From Halomonas sp. CUBES01 (GTDB lineage Bacteria > Pseudomonadota > Gammaproteobacteria > Pseudomonadales > Halomonadaceae), in assembly GCF_020991005.1 (NCBI RefSeq), contig NZ_JAJLLW010000005.1:124001-188000 (forward strand): a stretch of 64,000 nucleotides of DNA, in the 5' to 3' direction. Positions 55,993-64,000 of this stretch are shown here, piece by piece. How positions within the stretch are numbered: position 1 is the first letter of the stretch; every line of letters starts with the position of its first letter. The position numbers were made by a program, and so were the translations under genes. The notes beneath the pieces are model-generated. The model was not told the DNA's origin, did not search any database, and saw nothing but the letters and a program-made list of their open reading frames with translations.

Positions 55993-56042
55993 GCGCTCCG
56001 GCATGACGCGTATGAACAGGGCAAGCATCAACGGATGACACG

Positions 56043-56069
56043 GGTGGTCTCGTTGTTATGGAGACCACC
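56043..56069 (+). terminator. hairpin at the end of the bcs operon
   Basis: 9-bp perfect stem GGTGGTCTC / GAGACCACC with a 9-base loop, 50 bases after bcsZ and before the convergent tesA. It has no T-run, so classification as a terminator is uncertain. Confidence 0.45.
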
Positions 56070-56096
56070 ATTGTGAATATCCTGACGCCCTGACAC

Positions 56097-56768
56097 CTAA
56101 TTGGGCAGCAGAGTATCGTAAAGCGCCTCCCATACCGTATCCAATATGATCGGCTGCGCCTCGGCGGTGGGGTGGATGCCGTCGTCCTGCATCAGGTCGT
56201 CCTCGGTGGCGACGCCTTCCAGCAAGAAGGGCACTAGCGCCACATCGTATTTATCGGCAAGCGCGTGATAAACGTTAGTAAACGCCTCGCGGTAAGCCTC
56301 GCCGTAATTGGGGGGAATATCGATCCCCAGCAGTAACACTTCGGCATCGGCGGCCTGGCTGGCCTCGATCATACTCGCCAGGTTGCGTTGCATCTGTTGC
56401 GGCGGCAGGCCGCGCAACCCGTCGTTGCCGCCAAGCTCCAGCAGAACGATATCCGGCGCGTGCTGTCTCAGCAGGTCGTCTATCCGTTGCGCCCCGCCCG
56501 AGGTGGTTTCTCCGCTGATGCTGGCGTTGACCACCGTCGCGTCATCCGGCAGGCGTGCTTCCAGCAGGGCGACCCAGCCTGCTTCACGTTCGATGTTATA
56601 CGCCGCACTCAGGCTGTCGCCCATCACCAACAGGGTCGGCGCCGAGCCGGTGTCGGGGTCATCGGACGCAGCGTTGACTGGCGAGGCGGCGGTGGCTATC
56701 AGCACCCCCAGCCACAGGGTTAGTATGCAGTAATGTTTTCGCCATGCCACAAGGATGCCATGCTTCAT
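56097..56768 (-). CDS. tesA: arylesterase / acyl-CoA thioesterase I (TesA type)
   Basis: 223 residues with a signal peptide ending near NAASD (about 35). SGNH hydrolase: block I LVMGDSLSAAYNI with S52, block III LELGGNDGLRG, block V DDGIHPTAEAQ. Periplasmic esterase/thioesterase/lysophospholipase. GAGGAGTAAGAC ribosome site. Its 5' end overlaps the divergent ybbA, an arrangement also known from E. coli. Confidence 0.92.
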   Translation of the reverse strand: MKHGILVAWRKHYCILTLWLGVLIATAASPVNAASDDPDTGSAPTLLVMGDSLSAAYNIEREAGWVALLEARLPDDATVVNASISGETTSGGAQRIDDLLRQHAPDIVLLELGGNDGLRGLPPQQMQRNLASMIEASQAADAEVLLLGIDIPPNYGEAYREAFTNVYHALADKYDVALVPFLLEGVATEDDLMQDDGIHPTAEAQPIILDTVWEALYDTLLPN

Positions 56769-57552
56769 GTCTTACTCCTCATCAGACTCACCTGAACCGA
56801 CCGCGAATGCGGGCCGGCAACGCGTACTCCATGCGGAAAACCTTACCAAACGCGTTACCAGCGGCGAGCGTACGCTGACCATCTTACACGACCTATCGTT
56901 GAGCGTGGCAGCCGGAGAAAGCGTGGCGATTCTGGGCAAGAGCGGCGCGGGTAAATCGACCCTGCTCGGCCTGCTCGCGGGCCTGGACACTCCCAGCGAC
57001 GGCGAGCTGAGCCTGTTCGGCCATCCGCTCAGCCGGCTGGATGAAGACGGCCGTGCCTCGTTGCGCGCCGGCCGGGTGGGCTTCGTGTTCCAGAACTTCC
57101 AGCTGCTGCCGACGCTCAGCGCGCTGGAAAACGTGCTGCTGCCGCTGGAGCTATCGCCCCGCGCAGGCGAGACCGACACCGCCGCCCAGTGGTTGGGCCG
57201 CGTGGGCCTGGGCGAACGCCAGGGCCACCTGCCCAAACAGCTCTCTGGCGGCGAGCAGCAGCGCGTGGCCATCGCCCGCGCCTTTGTGTCCGACCCCGAG
57301 CTGGTGTTCGCCGACGAGCCCACCGGCAACCTCGACCCGGACACCGGCGCGCAGATCATCGACCTGCTGTTCAGCCTCAATCACGAGGCGGGCACCACCC
57401 TGATTCTGGTCACTCACGACCACGCTCTGGCGCGCCGCTGCGATCGCTGCCTGCGCCTTATCGATGGTCACCTGGCGGCCTTCGACCCGCATACGCTGGC
57501 CAGCGATACCTTGGTCGATGATTCGACGACCGACGAAGAGGCCCGTCCATGA
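56755..57552 (+). CDS. ybbA: ABC transporter ATP-binding protein YbbA
   Basis: 265 residues. Walker [10 protein letters not shown], signature [15 protein letters not shown], Walker [13 protein letters not shown]; LolD/MacB-like subfamily. The start is either the ATG at 56755 or the in-frame one at 56767, which follows AAGGA by 11 bases. Either way the start overlaps that of the divergent tesA. The stop overlaps ybbP by four bases. Confidence 0.9.
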   Translation: MPCFMSYSSSDSPEPTANAGRQRVLHAENLTKRVTSGERTLTILHDLSLSVAAGESVAILGKSGAGKSTLLGLLAGLDTPSDGELSLFGHPLSRLDEDGRASLRAGRVGFVFQNFQLLPTLSALENVLLPLELSPRAGETDTAAQWLGRVGLGERQGHLPKQLSGGEQQRVAIARAFVSDPELVFADEPTGNLDPDTGAQIIDLLFSLNHEAGTTLILVTHDHALARRCDRCLRLIDGHLAAFDPHTLASDTLVDDSTTDEEARP

Positions 57553-60119
57553 GCCACCTCAACACGCGCCTGGCCATGCGCAGCTTGAAGCGTGATCTAC
57601 GCGCCGCCGACGTGCGGGCGCTGTTTGTCGCGTTGATGCTCGCCGTGGCCGCCTCGACCATGATTGCGTTCTTCCTCGACCGGCTGGAGCGCGGCCTGGA
57701 GCGCCAGGCCAGCCAGATGCTGGGCGGCGACGTAGTGCTGGAGCAGCGCGACCCGTTCGGCGACGACCTGCGCGCCGAGCTGGAAAACGCCGGCTTCACG
57801 CTAAGCGACCAGGTGGATCTGGTCTCGATGATCAGCCGGGGCGATCGCTTCCAGCCCGCCAGCCTGAAAGCGGTGGACGACGTGTACCCGCATTACGGTA
57901 GCTCGCGGGTTGACCTGGGCGAGGGCACCCAGCAAGTCGCTTCCGGTCCGTCTCCCGGCGAGGCTTGGGCCGACCCGCGCCTGGCGCAACTGATCGACAT
58001 CGAGATCGGCGACCGCGTACAGGTCGGCCAGACCGAGCTGACCATCAGCGGCATCATCGAGCGCGAGGCCGACCAGTCCGGCGGCTTCGGCAGCTTCAAC
58101 CCACGCCTGATGCTTAACACCGCCGACCTGGACGCCACCGGGCTAGTCCAGGAAGGCTCCCGGGTCGAGTTTGAAATCCTCGCCGCCGGCTCGCCAGAGG
58201 CGCTGGCCAACGTACAGGGGCTGCTGAATGAGCTGCGCCGCGAAGGCGTGGAAGTCAGCGACGTGCGCGTCGACCGCCCGCAGCTGGGCAACGCCCTGGA
58301 ACGTGCCGAAAGCTACCTCGGCATCGCCGGCTTGGCCGCCGTGCTGCTGGCCGGGGTAGCGGTGGCCATGTCGACTCGACGTTACGTCGAGCGTCACCTG
58401 GATACCGCCGCGCTGCTGCGCTGCTTCGGCGCCAGTCAACGCCAGCTGGTGATTATCTTCTCGCTGCAGCTGCTCGGCCTCGCGCTGGTGGCCTCACTCA
58501 TCGGCGCGCTCCTGGGGCTCGCGGGGCAGGCGCTGTTACTGTGGCTGCTGGCCAGCTTCCTGCCCATGACGCTGCCGCCTCCGGGCATCATGCCGCTCGG
58601 CCTTGGCGTGCTTACCGCGCTGGCGGTGCTGGTCGGTTTTGCCGGGCCGACGCTTCTGCGCATCAAGCGCGTCAGCGCCCTAAAGGTGCTGCGCCGCGAG
58701 CTGGACCCGCTGCCACCCTCGGCATGGCTGGTGGTCAGCGTTGCCAGCCTGGTGTTCGGCGGCCTGCTGTGGCTTTACTCTGGCAGCCTGCCGCTCGCGT
58801 TGGCGTTACTGGTCGGCGGGGCGGCGCTGCTCGGCGTGCTGTGGGGTATCAGTGCGCTGCTGCTCAACGGCGTGCTGCGCGGCGTGCAGTCGCTGTCCGG
58901 CAAGGGCCCCTGGTCCCAGGCGCTGCGCCTGGGCGGCCGCCAGCTAGCGCGGCGGCGCCAGGCGGGCCTCGGCCAGCTGATGGCCTTCTCGGTGACCTTC
59001 TTCGCCATGGCAATGATCGTGCTGGTACGCGGCGATCTGCTCAACACCTGGCAGGACCAGCTGCCCGCCGACACGCCCAACTACTTTGCCATCAACATCC
59101 AGCCCAGCGAGCGCGACGACTTTGAAGACGCCATCGGCCCGAGTGCCGAAGCGCAAAGCGCGCTGTACCCCATGGTGCGTGGCCGGGTGATCGCCATCAA
59201 TGACCAGGACCCGCGCCAGGCCGTGCCCCCTGACGCCCGCGGCGATAACTCCCTGCGCCGCGAGCTCAACCTCACCTGGCAGGCCGAGGTGCCGGAAGGC
59301 AACGAGATCGTTGCCGGGGAATGGTTTGCAAGCGAAGAGGAGGGCGAAGCACAACAGCAGGGCTGGATGAGTGAAGTCGACGCTACCGCCCAGGCCGCGC
59401 CGGTGCCCATCTCCGTGGAAGACGGCCTGGCCGAGCGCCTGGGGCTGACCCTTGGCGACCGGATGACCTTTGCCGTGGGCAGCGACGAGATCACCACCGA
59501 GATCACCAGCCTGCGAAGCCTCAACTGGGATACCTTTCGGCCCAACTTCTTCGTGATCTTCCCGCCGGGGGTGCTGGAAGCGTTCGGCCACAGCTATATC
59601 ACCGCCTTCTACTTACCGGAGGAGGAGCAAAGCCTGGTCAATCAGCTGGTGCGCGACTTCCCCGGCGTGTCGTTGCTCAACGTCGAGGCGATTCTCGGCC
59701 AGGTGCGCGACGTACTGGCCCAGGTAACCCGAGCGGTGGAACTGGTGCTGATACTGGTGCTGCTCGCCGGGGTGAGCGTGCTCTACGCCGCACTCACTGC
59801 CAGCCGCCCGGTGCGCGCCCACGAAAGCGGCCTGTTGCGCGTGTTCGGAGCAGGGCAGACGATGATCTCGCGGGTACAGGGCGCCGAATTTGCGCTGCTC
59901 GGCCTCGCCAGCGGGCTGCTCGGCGCGGCTCTGGCCGAGCTCGCCACCGCCGTGCTGTACCTCTACCTGCTCGATCTAGCGCCCCGGCCGCATCCGGAGC
60001 TATGGCTGGCCCTTCCGATCGGCGGCGCACTGCTGATCGGCGTCATCGGCCACGGCCTCTCCCGCAGCCTGCGCAAACAAGCTCCTGCGGCGAGTTTGGG
60101 GTTATTGGGAGAAGCGTGA
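57549..60119 (+). CDS. ybbP: ABC transporter permease YbbP (FtsX/MacB type)
   Basis: 856 residues. An N-terminal membrane helix and large periplasmic domain, three helices near 260-380 (AGLAAVLLAGVAVAMSTRRYVERHL, LLGLALVASLIGALLGLAG), more central helices, a second periplasmic domain, and final helices as two FtsX repeats. Works with YbbA as an exporter or mechanotransmission pump; in E. coli the YbbAP-TesA group handles hydrophobic compounds. Coupled to ybbA. Confidence 0.92.
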   Translation: MSHLNTRLAMRSLKRDLRAADVRALFVALMLAVAASTMIAFFLDRLERGLERQASQMLGGDVVLEQRDPFGDDLRAELENAGFTLSDQVDLVSMISRGDRFQPASLKAVDDVYPHYGSSRVDLGEGTQQVASGPSPGEAWADPRLAQLIDIEIGDRVQVGQTELTISGIIEREADQSGGFGSFNPRLMLNTADLDATGLVQEGSRVEFEILAAGSPEALANVQGLLNELRREGVEVSDVRVDRPQLGNALERAESYLGIAGLAAVLLAGVAVAMSTRRYVERHLDTAALLRCFGASQRQLVIIFSLQLLGLALVASLIGALLGLAGQALLLWLLASFLPMTLPPPGIMPLGLGVLTALAVLVGFAGPTLLRIKRVSALKVLRRELDPLPPSAWLVVSVASLVFGGLLWLYSGSLPLALALLVGGAALLGVLWGISALLLNGVLRGVQSLSGKGPWSQALRLGGRQLARRRQAGLGQLMAFSVTFFAMAMIVLVRGDLLNTWQDQLPADTPNYFAINIQPSERDDFEDAIGPSAEAQSALYPMVRGRVIAINDQDPRQAVPPDARGDNSLRRELNLTWQAEVPEGNEIVAGEWFASEEEGEAQQQGWMSEVDATAQAAPVPISVEDGLAERLGLTLGDRMTFAVGSDEITTEITSLRSLNWDTFRPNFFVIFPPGVLEAFGHSYITAFYLPEEEQSLVNQLVRDFPGVSLLNVEAILGQVRDVLAQVTRAVELVLILVLLAGVSVLYAALTASRPVRAHESGLLRVFGAGQTMISRVQGAEFALLGLASGLLGAALAELATAVLYLYLLDLAPRPHPELWLALPIGGALLIGVIGHGLSRSLRKQAPAASLGLLGEA

Positions 60120-60351
60120 TGATTATCCTGACCGCCCAACGAGTCGAGTTTTGATGGGGGGGCAGGCGTATCACGGTTCTTCAAGGGTGCTGGCTAGCTT
60201 CTGACTGAAGACAAGGTCGAGGTATGAGTGTAAAGAGAAATATGTAACTATTATTGGCGGGTACTCTGGTATTCGTTATCTGTAGATGATCGGCTTGTCG
60301 CATTCGCGTACCCCATTAAGGGCTTTTGAGCAGCCGATTGGGAGAACTGTC

Positions 60352-60576
60352 ATGTATGCAATTGAGTTCGAAGCGGACATAAAAAATGGCGTTGTGACTA
60401 TTCCGCCTGAATACAATGAGTTGCAGAATCATCATGCGCATATTGTGGTGATGATTGAAGACGATGCTGTCAAGGAGCCGCCTGAAAAAGCGTTAGATTT
60501 TAGCGACATCGCTATTACTGCATTCAAAGAACATGATGGTGTTGTCGTGCAGAGGAAGTGGCGGGATGAATGGTAG
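60352..60576 (+). CDS. VapB-like antitoxin
   Basis: 74 residues from the ATG at 60352 with GGGAGAAC upstream. MYAIEFEADIKNGVVTIPPEYNEL opens it: a short beta-rich DNA-binding type N-terminus, followed by an acidic, polar tail (RKWRDEW) that would wrap the toxin. Its stop overlaps the ATG of a broken PIN toxin at 60566. Lower GC than its neighbours, fitting a mobile module. The preceding 60120-60351 gap shows no gene. Confidence 0.7.
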   Translation: MYAIEFEADIKNGVVTIPPEYNELQNHHAHIVVMIEDDAVKEPPEKALDFSDIAITAFKEHDGVVVQRKWRDEW

Positions 60577-60935
60577 ATATCTGCTTGATACGAATGCCTT
60601 TATCTACGCGCTCAACCGCAAGCTTAAATTACCGGCATAATCGGTATGCGGTCTCAGTCGTCACGGAGATGGAGCTTCTGTCCTGGCCTTCTCTGACAGG
60701 TAAAGAGGAAGCCAAGCTGAAAGCATTGCTGCAGAACCTTGGGGTAATACAGCTGGAAAAGCCCATTCAGGATGCGGCAATCAAAATACGTAGAACGTCT
60801 TCTTTGAAGCTGCCCGACAGTATCATTTCGGCCACCGCGCTAATCGGCCGCTTTGTCCTGGTAACTGACGATCAAAAGCTTTCAGATCGACATATAGGAA
60901 ATTCAGTAACGCTAGATGACTTGATATCCAAGTGA
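60566..60935 (+). pseudogene. PIN-domain (VapC-like) toxin, frameshifted
   Basis: The frame from 60566 reads MNGRYLLDTNAFIYALNRKLKLPA then stops at TAA. One base further along, the +1 frame continues NRYAVSVVTEMELLSWPSLTGKEE ... LKLPDSIISATAL ... LVTDDQKL. Together they give a complete PIN domain with its acidic residues (D in LLDTN, E in TEMELL, D in LPDSII, D in VTDDQ). A single extra T near 60638 accounts for the break. The 121-residue frame starting at 60570 is not a valid protein, as its N-terminus is out of frame. Could also be a sequencing error. Confidence 0.8.
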
Positions 60936-61087
60936 GCCCTGAACAGTACCGAAAGCGCTCGCCAGCCTCTGCAAATATAACGTATGGGACTGGCTCCCAT
61001 CGCCGCAGGTTCAAATGGCCTGGACTGGAGTAAGCGTCTGATCTTAAACGGGCGACTTGCCTTGAAAATGATGTAGCTTGGAGCACT

Positions 61088-62854
61088 ATGGAAATCGCGG
61101 CTATTTTTACTCTGCTGGTGGTCGTGGCCACCTTAGCCGCCTTGGCGCTTACCCGCATTGCCCCCGATGCCATTCTGATGTCCGCCCTCGGTGGCCTGGT
61201 CATCAGTGGCACCTTGACCCCCGGCCAGGCGCTGCAAGGGTTTTCCAACCCCGGGGTGATCACCATCGCCACGCTCTACGTGGTGGCGGCCGGTCTGAAA
61301 GAAACCGGCGCAATTCAATGGCTGGCTCACCGCCTGCTGGGCCAGCCCTCGCGGCTCCGCCAGGCGCAGCTGCGGGTACTGCTGCCCGCTGCCGGGCTCA
61401 GCGCGTTCATGAACAACACCACCGTGGTTGCCATGTTCATCCCGGCAATACAGGAATGGGCCGCGCGCCTCAAGCTGCCTCCCGGCAAGTTGCTGCTGCC
61501 GCTGAGCTACGCGGCGATCATCGGCGGCACCTGCACGCTGATCGGCACCAGCACCAACCTGGTGGTGGATGGCCTGCTGCAGACCGAGCGGGGCGTCAGC
61601 CTTTCGATGTTTTCACTCGCCTGGGTAGGCGTGCCGCTGGTACTGGTTGGTGGCACTTTTCTGTACTTCTTTACCAACAGGCTGCTGCCCGACCGCCAGG
61701 GCGTTCTTGAGCAGCTTGAACAGGCCCGCGAGTACGCCGTCGAGGTGGAGGTCGAAGCCAAGGGCCCGCTGGTGGGCAAGACCATTGCCGATGCCGGGCT
61801 GCGCAGCCTGGCGCACGGTTATCTGGCGGATATCGAGCGCCACGGCCACCTGCTGACGGCCGTGCCGCCGGACACCGAGCTGATGGCGGGAGATATCCTG
61901 GTGTTTATCGGCGCGCCGGAATGTGCCCGGGAGCTACGCCGCGTGCATGGCCTGAAACCCGCCAGCGGCGATATCCACAAGCTGGACATCGCCCACCACC
62001 AGCGCTGCCTGGTGGAAGCGGTCATCGGGCCGGATTTCGGCGGCCTCAACCAGACCGTCCGGGACTCGCGGTTCCGTTCCCGCTACCAGGCGGTGATCCT
62101 GTCCATTTCGCGCAACGGCAAGCGCATTCCGGGTAAGCTGGGCGCCGTGACCCTGCAGGTGGGGGACACCCTGCTGCTGGAAACCGCCCAGGATTTTGTC
62201 GACCAGTACCGCTACCGCAAGGATTTTCTGCTGGTCAGTGGCCTCACCGACTCGACGCCGCCGGATTTTCGCAAGGCCCCGGTGGCGCTGGGCATTCTGG
62301 CGGGTATGGTCGGGCTGAGCGCCACCGGGGTGCTGTCGATTCTCGAAGCTGCGCTGCTCGCCGGGGGCGGCATGCTGGCCACCCGCTGCGTGCCCATGAG
62401 CAAGGCACGCCGCTATATCGACCTTTCGGTGCTGACGGTGATCGCTGCGTCTTTCGCGCTGGGGGCGGGCATGACCGAAACCGGCGCGGCCACCCAGGTG
62501 GCGCAATGGCTGCTGCTGTCGGAAGACCTTGCTCCCTGGGCCGCCCTGGCGCTGGTCTACCTGATGACGGCGGTATTTACCGAACTGATCACCAACAATG
62601 CCGCCGCCGTGTTGATGTTCCCGATTGCCGTCTCGGTGGCCGACCAGCTGGGAGTCAATTTCTTACCCTTCGCCGTCGCCATCATGTTTGCCGCCTCGGC
62701 CAGCTTCATCACCCCGCTGGGCTATCAGACCAACCTGATGGTGCTGGGCCCTGGCGGCTACCGCTTCAGCGACTACCTGCGCCTGGGCGCACCGCTCAGC
62801 GTGTTGGTAGCCATCACGGTGATTGGCCTGGTGCCGCTGGTGTGGGGATTTTGA
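61088..62854 (+). CDS. SLC13/DASS-family transporter with TrkA-C domains
   Basis: 588 residues. Membrane helices at both ends with family signatures FMNNTTVVAMFIPAI and ELITNNAAAVLMFPIA plus GGTCTLIGTSTNLVVDG. Two cytosolic RCK/TrkA-C domains sit in the middle (about 205-290 and 300-375; EVEAKGPLVGKTIADAG, VIGPDFGGLNQTVRDSRFR). Transports anions such as sulfate or dicarboxylates with Na+. Next to cysQ, which might suggest sulfate, but this is inference. Confidence 0.9.
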   Translation: MEIAAIFTLLVVVATLAALALTRIAPDAILMSALGGLVISGTLTPGQALQGFSNPGVITIATLYVVAAGLKETGAIQWLAHRLLGQPSRLRQAQLRVLLPAAGLSAFMNNTTVVAMFIPAIQEWAARLKLPPGKLLLPLSYAAIIGGTCTLIGTSTNLVVDGLLQTERGVSLSMFSLAWVGVPLVLVGGTFLYFFTNRLLPDRQGVLEQLEQAREYAVEVEVEAKGPLVGKTIADAGLRSLAHGYLADIERHGHLLTAVPPDTELMAGDILVFIGAPECARELRRVHGLKPASGDIHKLDIAHHQRCLVEAVIGPDFGGLNQTVRDSRFRSRYQAVILSISRNGKRIPGKLGAVTLQVGDTLLLETAQDFVDQYRYRKDFLLVSGLTDSTPPDFRKAPVALGILAGMVGLSATGVLSILEAALLAGGGMLATRCVPMSKARRYIDLSVLTVIAASFALGAGMTETGAATQVAQWLLLSEDLAPWAALALVYLMTAVFTELITNNAAAVLMFPIAVSVADQLGVNFLPFAVAIMFAASASFITPLGYQTNLMVLGPGGYRFSDYLRLGAPLSVLVAITVIGLVPLVWGF

Positions 62855-62906
62855 GCAGTAAGGCGCCGCTACGCGTCTGATTTTTTTCTCTTTTCGAGGT
62901 GATCCA

Positions 62907-63734
62907 GTGACTGCTTTTGTAACGAATGAAAAACGTGCCCGCCTGATCGAAGGCGTCCACGCCGCCGGGCGAGAGGTAATGGCGATTTACCAGAGTGGAT
63001 TCTCGGTCGAGACCAAGGCCGACCAGAGCCCGCTTACCGACGCCGACATGGCCTCGCATCACGCACTGATTGCGATGCTGAAAGACCTCACCCCCGAGGT
63101 GCCGGTGCTCTCCGAGGAGTCCGGCGAGATACCCTTTGCCACCCGCCAGGACTGGCAGCGCTACTGGCTGATCGACCCGCTGGATGGCACCAAGGAGTTC
63201 GTCAACAAGAACGGCGAATTTACCCTGAACGTGGCGCTGATCGAAAACGGCGTGCCGGTATTCGGCATCGTCTACGCGCCGGTGCTGCAGACCACCTGGG
63301 TAGGGCAGGTCGGCGGTGAAGTCTTCAAGATCGCACAGGGCATCTACGTCAATCTCCAGGCGCGGGCGCTGCCCGATCCCGAAACGGCGCCCTGGAAGGT
63401 AGTCGGCAGCCGCTCCCACGGCGCCGAGGCGTTTGAACGCTTCTGTGCGGGTCTGCCTGCGCACGAGCGCGTCAGCATGGGCAGCTCGATCAAGCTGTGC
63501 CTGGTGGCCGAAGGCCAGGCCGATTTATACCCGCGCCTGGCTCCCACCAGCGAATGGGACACCGCCGCCGCCCAGGCCGTGGTGATGGCCGCAGGTGGCG
63601 AGGTGCTCAACGCCCACACGCTTGCGCCGCTGCGCTGCAATCAGCAGGAAAGCGTGCTCAATCCGTCTTTCATCGTGTGCGGACAGCGTGACGAGCGCTG
63701 GGAAAGTGCCCTTGAAGCGGCACTGAACGGCTAG
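62907..63734 (+). CDS. cysQ: 3'(2'),5'-bisphosphate nucleotidase CysQ
   Basis: 275 residues from a GTG with GAGG upstream. Inositol-monophosphatase fold: metal-binding E in LSEESGEIPF, D90 and D93 in IDPLDGTKEFVNKNGEFT, and the C-terminal SEWDTAAAQAVVMAAGG. Removes 3'-phosphoadenosine 5'-phosphate formed during sulfate assimilation. Cytoplasmic. Confidence 0.94.
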   Translation: MTAFVTNEKRARLIEGVHAAGREVMAIYQSGFSVETKADQSPLTDADMASHHALIAMLKDLTPEVPVLSEESGEIPFATRQDWQRYWLIDPLDGTKEFVNKNGEFTLNVALIENGVPVFGIVYAPVLQTTWVGQVGGEVFKIAQGIYVNLQARALPDPETAPWKVVGSRSHGAEAFERFCAGLPAHERVSMGSSIKLCLVAEGQADLYPRLAPTSEWDTAAAQAVVMAAGGEVLNAHTLAPLRCNQQESVLNPSFIVCGQRDERWESALEAALNG

Positions 63735-63878
63735 GCGAGTATGAACGCGCCTTGGTCGTGCCAACATGAGCACGATTCATCCGCATCCTGACGCGGATGC
63801 GATGAAACTCGTCTGCACCTGAGGTATCATGGCGGTCTACTCTTTCATGACCGACCCTTCTTGCGAGGTTCCCCGCCG

Positions 63879-64000
63879 ATGTTCAGCCGCGATATGACAA
63901 TTGCCGGATTCGATGATGCCCTGTTTGACGCCATGCAGAAAGAAGTGGCGCGCCAGGAAGCCCACATCGAACTCATCGCTTCCGAAAACTACGCCAGCCC
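63879..64000 (+). CDS. glyA: serine hydroxymethyltransferase (5' part, runs off window)
   Basis: The first 40 codons read [40 protein letters not shown], the standard GlyA N-terminus. It interconverts serine and glycine with tetrahydrofolate using PLP. GAGG ten bases before the ATG. The frame is open to the right edge. Confidence 0.93.
   Translation, partial: MFSRDMTIAGFDDALFDAMQKEVARQEAHIELIASENYAS

Noticed and set aside
60570..60935. 121-residue protein as a complete toxin
   Set aside because: Its N-terminus is out of frame with the PIN domain start at 60566; it is the second half of a frameshifted gene.
1..64000. CRISPR arrays, rRNA operons, prophage genes
   Set aside because: No regularly spaced repeats, rRNA sequences or phage structural genes were seen.

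Overview
The window reads as chromosome of a GC-rich gammaproteobacterium. A Halomonas-like member of the Halomonadaceae is the best guess. That rests on the order rnr-rlmB-rpsF-rpsR-(membrane protein)-rplI-dnaB, the yeaG-yeaH-spoVR stress operon, a Tat-exported HiPIP, a PhaR-type polyhydroxyalkanoate regulator, Coq7, and acidic exported proteins. This is inference from gene content; there is no 16S gene here.

Layout. 1-5.0 kb: a partial nitrilase/GNAT fusion (runs off the left edge), a tiny acidic exported repeat protein, an EamA permease, FadH. 5.0-11.2 kb: a threonine aldolase and the PrkA(YeaG)-YeaH-SpoVR operon. 11.2-13.4 kb: HiPIP, an Lrp-type effector domain protein, a membrane-anchored DRGH nuclease, and two tandem tRNA-Leu(CAG) genes. 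13.6-22.1 kb: RNase R, RlmB, the ribosomal protein operon, and a DnaB helicase whose P-loop is interrupted by a 507-residue intein carrying a LAGLIDADG endonuclease and an internal helix-turn-helix. 22.1-28.3 kb: small conserved proteins, then light-related genes: an FeS photolyase with a DCC protein, ferrochelatase, and a DUF2256 zinc-ribbon protein translationally coupled to a DASH cryptochrome. 28.4-40.9 kb: housekeeping genes (lytic transglycosylase, retropepsin-like protease, RsmE, PhaR, PurD, thioesterase, phosphoribulokinase-like kinase, HIT, Coq7, EttA), a short LOV photoreceptor and two transporters.

40.97-56.0 kb is the most distinctive region: a cellulose synthesis island with visibly lower GC than its flanks. 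The functional set is bcsR/P-like, bcsQ, a fused bcsAB, bcsC, bcsD and the GH8 cellulase bcsZ. Upstream lies a second, decayed copy of the front of the same operon: duplicated promoter region, shrunken bcsQ relic, and an almost identical bcsA cut off just after the BcsB signal/anchor. Both BcsA copies keep the catalytic residues and the c-di-GMP-binding PilZ motifs. BcsC carries an extra coiled-coil-like segment between its periplasmic repeats and its barrel.

56.1-64 kb: TesA diverging from a YbbA-YbbP exporter, a VapBC-like module whose PIN toxin is broken by a one-base frameshift, an SLC13/TrkA-C transporter, CysQ, and the start of glyA.

Most remaining open reading frames are antisense or frame-shifted shadows of these genes and are left out.
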